Below are positions 37,303 to 44,861 of a DNA stretch of 64,000 nt, piece by piece (positions within the stretch are counted from its first letter, which is position 1; the number at the start of each line of letters is the position of its first letter). The translations under genes and the position numbers were made by a program. The notes beneath the pieces were generated by a model, which was not told the DNA's origin, made no database searches, and saw nothing but the letters and a program-made list of their open reading frames with translations. Source of the DNA: UBA868 sp016776875 (GTDB taxonomy: Bacteria > Pseudomonadota > Gammaproteobacteria > Arenicellales > UBA868). The stretch lies in the NCBI GenBank assembly GCA_051201585.1, contig CP179198.1, positions 1,736,001 to 1,800,000 of the forward strand, given 5' to 3'.

Positions 37303-38724
37303 TCAAGCACCCTGCTCTTTTCGCTTCTCAATAAAGGCTAAAGCCGCATCAATTCTCGACAAGGTTCGCACTTTTCCAACGAGTTCGAGCGTTTCGTCGA
37401 TTGGCGGCGTGGCGGCTGTCCCAGAAACAGCCACCCGAAGTGGCTGTGCAATCTTGCCGAGCTTTGAGTCCTGAGTGGCTACGCAAGCCTCCAGTACCTC
37501 ATGTATGGCAACCGCCGTCCAGGCTTGAACTGACTCAAATCGAGCACGAATATCCACAAGCAGGTCTTCGGCAGCGGGTCTCAGGTGCTTCTTTGCAGCA
37601 TTCTCTTCATAACCTGATAATTCAGAATAAAAATACCGGCTCTTTTCAACAAACTCATCAATGGTCTGCGCGCGCTCCCGCAAAGCCGTCACCACCCTCT
37701 CAACAGGTGGTCCAGCCGAAACATCCAGTCCGGCGAGCGTCAGCTTTTCCAAAAGCAAATCAGTTAATCTCGCGCCATCGGCTTCCTTGATGTAATGCTG
37801 ATTCAGCCATTTAAGCTTATCAACATCAAAAGCAGATGCCGCCCGATTGACCTCAGCAAGATCAAATAATTCAATCATTTCCTGGGTCGAAAAAATTTCC
37901 TGATCGCCATGAGACCATCCAAGCCGCAAGAGATAGTTTCTCATTGCCTCAGGTAAAAATCCCTGATCGCGATACTCCAAAACGCTCACCGCACCATGAC
38001 GTTTTGACAGTCGCTGTCCATCCTGTCCAACGATCATCGGTAAATGGGCAAAAATCGGTAATGGCGCATTAAGCGCCTTAAAAATATTAACTTGGCGAGG
38101 GGTATTGTTTACGTGATCATCGCCCCGAATCACATGAGTGATCTCCATATCAATGTCATCGACAACCACCGCGAAGTTATACGTTGGCATGCCATCCCCG
38201 CGAGCAATGACCAGATCATCAAGCTCATCATTACTGATATTTACTTTGCCACGAACCAGATCTTCAAAGATCACAGAACCCTCTAGCGGATTTCGGAACC
38301 GAATGACCGGCGTGATGCCTTCCCGTTCCGGATGCTCTGCATCGCGACATTTGCGGTTATATCTCGGTTTTATATTTTTAGCCCGCTGATCTTCGCGGAC
38401 TTGATCAAGCTCTGCCTGTGTGCAATAGCACTTATAGGCCAGGCCCTGATCTAAAAGCTGATCAAGCACCTCCTGATACCGCGTCATCCGGTCAGTCTGA
38501 TAAAACGGCCCTTCGTCGGGCGAAAGGCCCATCCACTCCATGCCCTGCAAAATAGCGTCAACCGATTGCTGAGTGGAACGCTCCCGGTCAGTATCCTCAA
38601 TTCTTAAAATAAACTGACCGCCATGATGCCGGGCATAAAGCCAACAAAAAAGGGCCGTACGAACACCTCCAATATGGAGATATCCAGTGGGGCTTGGAGC
38701 AAAACGAGTTCGAACAGAAGACAT
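37303..38724 (-). CDS. gltX: Glutamyl-tRNA synthetase
   Basis: 473 residues, class I. HIGH motif in PSPTGYLHIGGVRTALF; KMSKS equivalent QRLSKRHG; a Cys-rich insert with CYCTQAELDQV and YNRKCRDAEH. It is co-directional with the tRNA-Glu gene that supplies its substrate. Confidence 0.96.
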   Translation of the reverse strand: MSSVRTRFAPSPTGYLHIGGVRTALFCWLYARHHGGQFILRIEDTDRERSTQQSVDAILQGMEWMGLSPDEGPFYQTDRMTRYQEVLDQLLDQGLAYKCYCTQAELDQVREDQRAKNIKPRYNRKCRDAEHPEREGITPVIRFRNPLEGSVIFEDLVRGKVNISNDELDDLVIARGDGMPTYNFAVVVDDIDMEITHVIRGDDHVNNTPRQVNIFKALNAPLPIFAHLPMIVGQDGQRLSKRHGAVSVLEYRDQGFLPEAMRNYLLRLGWSHGDQEIFSTQEMIELFDLAEVNRAASAFDVDKLKWLNQHYIKEADGARLTDLLLEKLTLAGLDVSAGPPVERVVTALRERAQTIDEFVEKSRYFYSELSGYEENAAKKHLRPAAEDLLVDIRARFESVQAWTAVAIHEVLEACVATQDSKLGKIAQPLRVAVSGTAATPPIDETLELVGKVRTLSRIDAALAFIEKRKEQGA

Positions 38725-38811
38725 TAATTAACCACGCGTGGTGTCAAAAGTAGATTTCTAATTATAATAAGAGTCCCAGGCTGAAAGGTGACACGCGTCA
38801 CCCTTAAGACA

Positions 38812-38886
38812 GGGCGCGTCACTCAGCGGGAGAGCACTGCCTTCACACGGCAGGGGTCGCTGGTTCAATCCCAGCCGCGCCCACCA
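38812..38886 (+). tRNA. tRNA-Val (anticodon CAC), integration target
   Basis: A 75-nt cloverleaf with acceptor GGGCGCG/CGCGCCC, anticodon stem CTGCC/GGCAG, loop TTCACAC (CAC) and an encoded CCA. The D-stem has an unusual A at the position of the usual G10. Its 3' two-thirds are repeated exactly at 49867-49919, and an integrase gene starts its 3' end 27 bp away, so this is the attachment gene of the island. Confidence 0.93.
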
Positions 38887-38889
38887 TTT
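38837..38889 (+). repeat. Attachment site attL (3' part of tRNA-Val)
   Basis: 53 bp from the anticodon stem to three bases after CCA, identical to 49867-49919. It marks the left edge of element A. Confidence 0.9.
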
Positions 38890-38912
38890 TCTAACTAGTT
38901 TTTGCTAGTTTT

Positions 38913-40022
38913 TTACGCCACCGCCTTCAAAGAATTTTCAGTGTGCTGAAATTGTGCTGAAAATCCCCTGTTTGCCAACGCCTGTTGAAGGTGATCAGGC
39001 GCGAGATGAGCGTATTTTTCTGTCATCGTGATATCGGAATGACGGAGTAATTTACTCACATCGTATAAAGGCAAACCATCCATCACTAACCAACTGGCAA
39101 AGGTGTGGCGAAGGTCATGAATCCGAAAGTCCTCTATTCCCGCCTGTCGACAGGCGTTTTTAAAAGATTTCTTGATATCCATCACTCTGTCACCTACCTC
39201 AACCTTCCCTCTTGGTAACTCATGAAAGAACACATAGGGCGTACTCGGACAGACTTGATCGCGCCTTTGCATTCTTCGCAACAGTACCGCTCTTGATTCC
39301 TCATTGATCGGAACAGTTTGCCATTCACCTGCCTTGGTATGAGACAGACGTAGCAACCGAGTCGCAAGATCAACATCTGACCATTTAAGACCTAGCAACT
39401 CTTGCTTCCTGCACCCGGTATTGAGTGCAAGTTCAATGTAGTCTGGAAGAAAGGGTGATCGATTGAACTCAGAAAGCGGATCACCTTTTCGAGACAGTGG
39501 GTTTTGTGCTGCTTGAATAAGTCTCCATCCCTCAGGCTTGGTAAGAAATCTCACCCTACCCTTCGGATCAGATGGTAGATCAGCCGCAATACAGGGATTC
39601 GTCACTTTCCAGTCATGCTTTTGAATGACATGATTGAAAGCGGCCGACAAAATACCCGTCTCGCGCTTGATCGTTCCGTCTTGGACCACTTCAGAACGCC
39701 ACGTTACATACTTCTCCACATTGGAAGGGTTGATGTCGCTTAGTTTGGAGTCACCGAAGAACGTACGCAGATGTTTCGCCCCGCTTTGAAGACGCGAATA
39801 CCCTCTTGTTCGTTTTTTGGCTTCCAAATACGTAATCATCAGTTCCTTAAAACTTCGCTCTGGCTCTTTTCCAAACAGTTGAGCCTCGTGAAGTTCCAAT
39901 TCCAGATTGGCTGCACGCTGTTTTGCTATCGTTTTACAACTGGTTTTAAGAGATCGTCTAACTTGGCGTCCTCCATATTGGAAGGAGACCTGGTAGACAT
40001 CACCCCGCTTATAGAATTGCAT
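38913..40022 (-). CDS. Tyrosine recombinase (integrase 1)
   Basis: 369 residues from the ATG at 40022, which has an AGGAGAG ribosome site; longer starts run into the excisionase gene. N-terminal arm-binding and core-binding domains precede the catalytic domain with Arg in NTGCRKQELLGLKW, HDLRHTFASWL, LLRHSDITMTEKY (His and the nucleophilic Tyr). Placed 24 bp from attL, it should catalyse recombination at tRNA-Val for element A. Confidence 0.92.
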   Translation of the reverse strand: MQFYKRGDVYQVSFQYGGRQVRRSLKTSCKTIAKQRAANLELELHEAQLFGKEPERSFKELMITYLEAKKRTRGYSRLQSGAKHLRTFFGDSKLSDINPSNVEKYVTWRSEVVQDGTIKRETGILSAAFNHVIQKHDWKVTNPCIAADLPSDPKGRVRFLTKPEGWRLIQAAQNPLSRKGDPLSEFNRSPFLPDYIELALNTGCRKQELLGLKWSDVDLATRLLRLSHTKAGEWQTVPINEESRAVLLRRMQRRDQVCPSTPYVFFHELPRGKVEVGDRVMDIKKSFKNACRQAGIEDFRIHDLRHTFASWLVMDGLPLYDVSKLLRHSDITMTEKYAHLAPDHLQQALANRGFSAQFQHTENSLKAVA

Positions 40023-40279
40023 GTTTTCTCTCCTGTAAGAGACGACACCAACTCCACGCACTCACCATTGTACTCACGATTGGCCTCAATAAAGTGGTAA
40101 ACCGATTGTTTTTCAATGCGAATTGAGCGTCCGACTCGAACAAAAGATAACTGTCCGTTTTCAATAAGTCGACGAACCGTTCGCTCACAAAAACTAAGCA
40201 ACTTCGCAACAGCCGAAACTGTAAGTAAAAGTGGTTCTTCAGTTGATAACTGATCATCATTGTTCCTAACAGTATTCAT
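39926..40279 (-). CDS. Excisionase-like helix-turn-helix protein
   Basis: 117 residues. The segment LLTVSAVAKLLSFCERTVRRLIENGQL and FVRVGRSIRIEKQSVYHFIE is a MerR-like winged HTH of the excisionase/HTH_17 family. The 3' end overlaps the integrase start by 97 bp, tying its translation to the integrase. It probably directs excision or represses the integrase. The start (ATG 40279) has no clear ribosome site. Confidence 0.8.
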   Translation of the reverse strand: MNTVRNNDDQLSTEEPLLLTVSAVAKLLSFCERTVRRLIENGQLSFVRVGRSIRIEKQSVYHFIEANREYNGECVELVSSLTGEKTCNSISGVMSTRSPSNMEDAKLDDLLKPVVKR

Positions 40280-40326
40280 CAAAATAAAAGACTCTTATCT
40301 CCAAGATCATATAGAGGCATCGAACT

Positions 40327-40411
40327 AGATATAGATACAGATAAAGATCAAGACTCAGATAAGGATTTAGATCACGATTTAGATCAAGATTCTGTTTTAG
40401 ATAAAGACTAT
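40327..40411 (+). repeat. Degenerate AGATNN hexanucleotide array
   Basis: About 14 units of a 6-bp repeat (AGATAT, AGATAC, AGATAA, AGATCA and variants) lie directly upstream of the excisionase gene. No start codon opens the plus-strand frame that would read as alternating Asp residues, so it is unlikely to be coding. It could be a set of binding sites for the excisionase or a slippage tract. Confidence 0.6.
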
Positions 40412-40466
40412 TACTAGTTCTTAATACATAAATAGAGTAATTATTATTAGAACTATTCATAGTTAA

Positions 40467-40886
40467 TTAAAAAGGAATATCATCCATATCTAGATCGCTA
40501 ACTACTCGCATCTTTTTGATCCTGGAGTACTGATTCAGTTCATGGAGTTCATCTTTGTCAGCATCTTGTTTGACATTCTCAACCTTCGCCAGAACCTCTT
40601 TGCCTTCAAAATCATTTATCGAAAACTTCACACGCGCGGCAGACCCGATACATGCTTGATACGATCGATAATAGGAAGACTTAGCCCCCGCGGTAAACGA
40701 TGTCGCGTCAATCCACGTGACTTGGAAATAGGCCGGCAAGATGACGTTTTCCTTATCTTTTAGGCAGAAAAATAGATATAAATCGTCCCTGCCCCATCGA
40801 GTTGGAACTCTTTTCGCATGGTGGAACCGTACAGGGTGCTCACCTTCCGAAATCCGTACTGGCTTTATGACTTGATTTGATTTCAT
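40467..40886 (-). CDS. Hypothetical protein with an SSB-like acidic C-terminal tail
   Basis: 139 residues, predominantly beta-rich in the first 110, ending DLDMDDIPF. Bacterial SSB proteins end in DDDIPF, the tip that docks RecQ, PriA, RecO and polymerase III chi. The body is not a clear OB-fold by eye, but the tail suggests an element-encoded single-strand DNA or repair-interface protein. It overlaps the upstream gene by one base and is probably an element replication or anti-host factor. Confidence 0.6.
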   Translation of the reverse strand: MKSNQVIKPVRISEGEHPVRFHHAKRVPTRWGRDDLYLFFCLKDKENVILPAYFQVTWIDATSFTAGAKSSYYRSYQACIGSAARVKFSINDFEGKEVLAKVENVKQDADKDELHELNQYSRIKKMRVVSDLDMDDIPF

Positions 40887-41173
40887 TATTCATCCTCCTT
40901 TGTAATTGATGCATCGAGCACCATTTCTTGGGTGGTCAGAGCCTGGGAGAGCGTGGTGGTGACGTTTTCTATCGCCACTAGTGCGTCGACAAGGGTCTCG
41001 GCATCTGACTCCCTCACCATGCGCTGACCAAGGTGCTTAACAACAGCATCGATGGTGGTGTGATACGAGATGGACTTCCACCCATCGACACCCTTTCGGG
41101 TACGGCGTTGCTGAATAATCCACTGATGACTATCAGAAGAGATTCGGTACTGATCGTTTATTTTTATTTGCAT
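40886..41173 (-). CDS. Small hypothetical protein, DUF5405-like
   Basis: 95 residues from the ATG at 41173, which has an AAGGAGA ribosome site. It reads MQIKINDQYRISSDSHQWII, WKSISYHTTIDAVVKHLGQR, then an acidic helical end. It resembles small phage and island proteins of the DUF5405 type, by eye only. It is first gene of a two-gene operon with the SSB-tail protein. Confidence 0.55.
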   Translation of the reverse strand: MQIKINDQYRISSDSHQWIIQQRRTRKGVDGWKSISYHTTIDAVVKHLGQRMVRESDAETLVDALVAIENVTTTLSQALTTQEMVLDASITKEDE

Positions 41174-41448
41174 ATGCGTCTCCTTTATTTGCATTCTCAC
41201 AACGCAAAGTTTAGATACGCTAAATGCCCTTTAGCAGGGCAGTTGTGGCAAAAGAAATTTTTTTCGATCTAAATCAATGATCTATTTAAAAAAATAAAAT
41301 GAAAAAAATTTTTAACGCGGTTTGCGCTGTTAATGCCTAATTTGGCGTGCTAAGCCCGCTTACAAAAATGCGTTAATAAATATGATTTGGGAATCAGGAG
41401 GAGAAAATAACTACCGAAGAAATAGATTTGTTAGGAGGAAAATATACA
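41174..41448. other. AT-rich intergenic stretch
   Basis: About 275 bp, AT-rich, with two purine-rich ribosome-site-like runs (CAGGAGGAG and TTAGGAGG) near 41396-41440 that lead into the integrase-2 tail fragment. No gene is recognised. Confidence 0.4.
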
Positions 41449-41508
41449 AAGATGTTGATGCGCTATACGCATCTTCGGGCTGAGGATTTGGTTAAGCGGT
41501 TGGGATGA
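41449..41508 (+). repeat. Integrase-2 3'-end fragment beside Nif11 copy 1
   Basis: About 60 bp encoding MLMRYTHLRAEDLVKRLG and stop, nearly identical to the last codons of the integrase gene at 50016-50984, including its active-site Tyr codon. It ends 5 bp before the convergent Nif11-like gene. A purine-rich ribosome-like site precedes the ATG, so a 17-residue peptide could be made. Confidence 0.8.
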
Positions 41509-41513
41509 ATGGA

Positions 41514-41774
41514 TTAACTGGTCGCACCTTGATGCTGACCCCCACTAATTAACTCCAGTTCAAAGTCAGTCAGATCACCATCTTGTCCCAGAAAATCCTG
41601 ATGAGCATAGACCTCATCTGAAGTGATGATAAAGCCATGAGTCTTGGCAAGGGTTGCTATCCCATCTCCCATACCTGACCCATTGGCGGTTGCGGTATTG
41701 ATAATGGAGATAACCTGTTCCTGCAGGTCATCATCTTCAAGGACAGCGTTACGGAAGGATTGGAAATCGGTCAT
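41514..41774 (-). CDS. Nif11-like leader precursor peptide, copy 1 (tail QHQGATS)
   Basis: 86 residues. The leader has FRNAVLEDDDLQEQVISI, GIATLAKTHGF, SDEVYAHQDF and DLTDFELELISGG, matching the Nif11-derived (NHLP) leader pattern that ends in a double Gly. Only QHQGATS follows, and this is the one copy without a C-terminal Cys. The usual upstream ribosome site is missing: a pentapeptide-gene scar runs to the start and its stop overlaps the ATG (ATGA). No modification enzyme is nearby. Confidence 0.75.
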   Translation of the reverse strand: MTDFQSFRNAVLEDDDLQEQVISIINTATANGSGMGDGIATLAKTHGFIITSDEVYAHQDFLGQDGDLTDFELELISGGQHQGATS

Positions 41775-41776
41775 TG

Positions 41777-41876
41777 GGGAAAGCCTGCGGCTTGACAGCT
41801 AACGTTGTTACCAACGCCCCATGGCTTCCCATTAGGACAGATGGTGGATGAGTTTACTAGGACACCACTCAGGTTT
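41777..41876 (-). pseudogene. Duplicated 3' fragment of a pentapeptide-repeat lipoprotein gene
   Basis: About 100 bp matching 41919-42023. It encodes LSGVLVNSSTICPNGKPWGV and a variant end ...AAGFPQ with its stop overlapping the Nif11 copy 1 start. It is a partial duplication left between the two genes. Confidence 0.75.
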
Positions 41877-41879
41877 GGA

Positions 41880-42494
41880 TTAATCACAAAGGACGGGGTT
41901 ACGGGAAGTCGGTCCTTCGGGAAAGCCTACGACTGTACAGCTAAAGTTGACGTTGAGATCAACGCCCCATGGCTTCCCATTAGGACAGATGGTGGATGTG
42001 TTTACTAGGACACCACTCAGGTCCACATCATAAAAGTTCGCACCAGTCAGGTTCGCACAAGCCAGGTTCGCACCGGTCAGGTCCGCCCAATTCACGTTCG
42101 TATAACTCAGGTCTGCCTTACTCAGGTTCGCATCACTCAGTTTCGCACCGGTCAGGTCCGCATGATTCAGGTTCGTATCACTCAGGTTCGCATGCCTCAG
42201 GCCCGAAATACTCAGGTCCGCACCAGTCAGGTTCGCACCAGTCAGGTTCGCATAAGTCAGGTCTGCCTTACTCAGGTGTGCCCTAGTCAGGTTCGCATCG
42301 GGCATGATGTAGTAACTCTTAATCCAACCGCAACCTGTCTTTTCAGTACTGTGAGTTTGATAACCAGAACCCCGACAATCACCATACGGAAACGAATTGG
42401 CAGTCTTGGAGAACTCAACACCGCCACTGGAGTCAGGTCCAGAGCATGAGGTGAGCAGGAGAGTTGAGAGGATGAGGGGTATTATTTTTTTCAT
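41880..42494 (-). CDS. Pentapeptide-repeat lipoprotein 1
   Basis: About 204 residues from the ATG at 42494. A lipoprotein signal (KKIIPLILSTLLLTSC, lipobox LTSC) is followed by a Cys-containing linker and roughly 17 pentapeptide repeats of the A(D/N)LXX type (ADLTYANLTGANLTGADLS and onward). It ends with a STICPNGKPWGV tail. The repeats should form a right-handed square helix, here outside the cytoplasm. It is upstream of Nif11 copy 1, with a close paralogue beside copy 3. Confidence 0.85.
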   Translation of the reverse strand: MKKIIPLILSTLLLTSCSGPDSSGGVEFSKTANSFPYGDCRGSGYQTHSTEKTGCGWIKSYYIMPDANLTRAHLSKADLTYANLTGANLTGADLSISGLRHANLSDTNLNHADLTGAKLSDANLSKADLSYTNVNWADLTGANLACANLTGANFYDVDLSGVLVNTSTICPNGKPWGVDLNVNFSCTVVGFPEGPTSRNPVLCD

Positions 42495-42539
42495 TATTGA
42501 ATTATGCATTCAATACTGAGGGAACACACTGTTAATTAA

Positions 42540-42818
42540 TCAGCCTAATTCTTTTCCAATCTTAGCCATGGCTTCAGCAGTTCTTAAAATCTCTTCATTA
42601 ACAGCCTGAATACGATCCACCTCATCAATTAGGCCCTCTACACATTGTCCTAGACTTTGATTGGCTTCTTGTAAGGATTGGATATAGCCATCTGCAACGA
42701 TACGCATTTGATTGACTGATTCAATTGTTTCTTTTGAACGTTCCCATTCTTGCTTTAATCGACTGACACCATCAAGGATGGTATTGGTTTTCTCAATGAG
42801 TTCGTCGTGGTTGATCAT
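42540..42818 (-). CDS. Small coiled-coil protein of the defence operon
   Basis: 92 residues from the ATG at 42818, which overlaps the stop of the EVE-HNH gene by one base. Heptads run through IEKTNTILDGVSRLKQEWER and DEVDRIQAVNEEILRTAEAM. No catalytic motif. It may be an oligomerisation or regulatory partner of the nuclease. A fragment of a related gene end remains at 51940-51970 in element B. Confidence 0.65.
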   Translation of the reverse strand: MINHDELIEKTNTILDGVSRLKQEWERSKETIESVNQMRIVADGYIQSLQEANQSLGQCVEGLIDEVDRIQAVNEEILRTAEAMAKIGKELG

Positions 42819-44236
42819 TAATCCATGGATTTCATGGTGTTTTTTAATTTGAAGTGTTTCCTTAATTGATTCAAATTTGATCCAGCATCGCGGGTCCTGT
42901 GGATCATTCGATGGCAATTGCTGCAGACAAGTAGAAGATCATCAAGTGTCGTTCGTGTCTGCTCTTGAAGTTCAGATATCGGAATAATGTGGTGAACTTC
43001 AATGTAATCCCCAGCGAGCTCTGATGGATAATTTTCACTGAAGATAAAGCCGCAAACTTCGCAGTTCAATTTGGCATTTGTTCGCAGATAGTCTGCTTTT
43101 TTTTGTTCTCGTAACTTACCACTACGTTCACGAGAATAATGGCGTCTCAATCGAACTGATCCCTCTGATTGACCGCCTCCATCTAGAGAAGAGTTTTGAG
43201 TCGCCCACAAATGAGACAGGGCCATCGCCTCCTCTTTCGACAACTGGAAAATCGTTTGTCGAGGAATCCGAATAATATTTGCTCCGGCCAAAGTAGGATG
43301 TTTAAGCAGAGACTCCCGACTTACCATCGCCTCCTCTTCTGTCACCCTTTTCTCACGTATCGATAAACCAATCTTTAACGACTGGGTATCCTCCGCAAGG
43401 TCTGCCCACAAATCGCCAGCAAGAGCACTTGGGTGCTTCACTTCGCCCGCAGGAATTGGGGCTTCCACTACCTCGCCAATAGCAACCACGCCAGCATCTG
43501 AACCAGCTCTCCATATATACGCGGTATCTCCAACTTGGATATTTTCTTTATGCTGGGAGGCGTTCCAATAAACATAGTCAAATTCTGAGAGGTAAGCATC
43601 GACGTCAAACCGTTTAGGATTTCCTTGAAAAATCCAAGCCCCAGAGAACCCCCTGCCCTCCTTCGGGACGATAGTAAACCCATTGTCAGTTAAGACTTTG
43701 AAGCATCTGGTTCCTAGACCGCCTGGAAAATCGTCAGGGTCAAGCGGGCTGTCAAGAATCTGTTTTGCCGCTAACCCAACTATCGCTTTAGGTGGATACC
43801 GCTTTCCGTCATGTAGAACGTCGTAGGTGCTCGAAGGCCCAAATCGATGCTCTAGGCCATTTTTAAAATCTTCTATCGCTTGAAGCAAATGCTCTTGAGT
43901 GATGTCGTTAGCAATCTCATTTAAACCTACTGGCAATAAAGAAAGCGGGAATGGTGTCTTGGGAATAGCGTCTAGTACAACTTCCTTCAATGCACTCTGA
44001 TAGTTGCTGGCCGGCTTATATCCATTTATCCACTGAAGGCCGGCTTCTTTTAGAACGGCGCTTATGTTCTGATGTTTGAACTCGATGGATCCTTCTGAGC
44101 GGTTATTTAGTTTTGGGAGAAGATTTTTCCTGCGCGCTGCTTTGTTATATTTTTGACCTTGGAGTTCTAAACCCAACATCTCCATATAGTCAGATACAAT
44201 CAAACGACACTCTTCTTGATTCCAATCAGCCACCAC
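42818..44236 (-). CDS. ScoMcrA-like EVE-HNH endonuclease (modification-dependent restriction)
   Basis: 472 residues from a GTG start. The N-terminal region (about 1-190) resembles the head domain of ScoMcrA-type enzymes. A central EVE domain (about 195-330; GAWIFQGNPKRFDVDAYL, YWNASQHKENIQVGDTAYIW, GVVAIGEV) would read modified bases. The C-terminal HNH has CEVCGF, YIEVHHIIPISE and LLLVCSNCHRMIHR with two zinc-type Cys pairs. Such proteins cut methylated, hydroxymethylated or phosphorothioated foreign DNA. Confidence 0.82.
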   Translation of the reverse strand: MVADWNQEECRLIVSDYMEMLGLELQGQKYNKAARRKNLLPKLNNRSEGSIEFKHQNISAVLKEAGLQWINGYKPASNYQSALKEVVLDAIPKTPFPLSLLPVGLNEIANDITQEHLLQAIEDFKNGLEHRFGPSSTYDVLHDGKRYPPKAIVGLAAKQILDSPLDPDDFPGGLGTRCFKVLTDNGFTIVPKEGRGFSGAWIFQGNPKRFDVDAYLSEFDYVYWNASQHKENIQVGDTAYIWRAGSDAGVVAIGEVVEAPIPAGEVKHPSALAGDLWADLAEDTQSLKIGLSIREKRVTEEEAMVSRESLLKHPTLAGANIIRIPRQTIFQLSKEEAMALSHLWATQNSSLDGGGQSEGSVRLRRHYSRERSGKLREQKKADYLRTNAKLNCEVCGFIFSENYPSELAGDYIEVHHIIPISELQEQTRTTLDDLLLVCSNCHRMIHRTRDAGSNLNQLRKHFKLKNTMKSMD

Positions 44237-44262
44237 TCACTCCCGACATCCAACTAACACCA
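44235..44262 (-). pseudogene. 3'-end fragment of a MORN-protease gene
   Basis: The minus strand encodes LVLVGCRE and stop, matching VLVGCWE at the end of the protease gene at 47740. It directly precedes the EVE-HNH start and marks an old junction. Confidence 0.55.
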
Positions 44263-44360
44263 ACAAGGTTGTTGTGGAATTTACATTTTGATCGGTTAAC
44301 ACTTTACTCGTGTCCTAACCTATTAACAACGTTCACGGAACTTTTATCTAATTTCTCAAT

Positions 44361-44861
44361 TCAAATATGGTCCTTAACTGTTAGGATTGCCCTCTCAAGC
44401 CAAGAAAAATTCTCCTGAGTTAAATCGAGAACATGAACATCTGAACCTTTCATTTCATTGTGCATGGCGCATAGCCATCGCATGTTTTCTGGACCGGTCG
44501 AGCCACCTAGGTTATACGGAAAGTAATGATCTCTCACCAGACCTTCTTCACAACTATCAACACAATCATATCCCCAATAAAGATGGGCTTGGCAATATGC
44601 GGCCGGCGTTTGGATTTGATTGAAGGAGCGCGGTCCCCGAACAGGACATGGACCCCTCCGATCAGAATCTTCATACCATAGCGGGTGAATTAGTACGAGG
44701 GATTGGGGGAGGGACAATCGGCCTTTCTCAAACAAATTGAGTAACTCGGGCCAATCGCTGTTATTGCGCATCGCTTTAGAAAGAAACTCTACATATTCTC
44801 TCGCGCGATCCAACCTTTTCGAGTGTTTTTCGGCAGAAAAAAATGTGTTTTTTTCGATCAA
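44361..44861 (-). CDS. Small HNH-type nuclease-like protein
   Basis: 166 residues. The C-terminal half reads EEGLVRDHYFPYNLGGST, then NMRWLCAMHNEMKGSDVH, the His-Asn-His layout of HNH nucleases (DH...N...HN..K). The N-terminal half is helical, with YCQAHLYWGYDCVDSC adding Cys residues. It starts with a TTG that overlaps the DGQHR gene stop (TTGA), so translation is coupled. It is probably the effector or partner of that protein. Confidence 0.7.
   Translation of the reverse strand: MIEKNTFFSAEKHSKRLDRAREYVEFLSKAMRNNSDWPELLNLFEKGRLSLPQSLVLIHPLWYEDSDRRGPCPVRGPRSFNQIQTPAAYCQAHLYWGYDCVDSCEEGLVRDHYFPYNLGGSTGPENMRWLCAMHNEMKGSDVHVLDLTQENFSWLERAILTVKDHI

Noticed and set aside
40266..40460. Minus-strand frame rich in Leu, Tyr and Asp over the AGATNN array
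   Set aside because: Low-complexity product of the hexanucleotide repeat, without a ribosome site; treated as a repeat, not a gene.
41996..42286. Plus-strand frame rich in Ser-Gly-His repeats
   Set aside because: It is the complement of the pentapeptide repeats of the real minus-strand gene; the periodicity comes from that gene.
41977..42286. CRISPR-like or tandem DNA repeats
   Set aside because: The ~15-bp periodicity (CAGGTTCGCAC type) is the codon pattern of pentapeptide repeats; there are no spacers of constant length.
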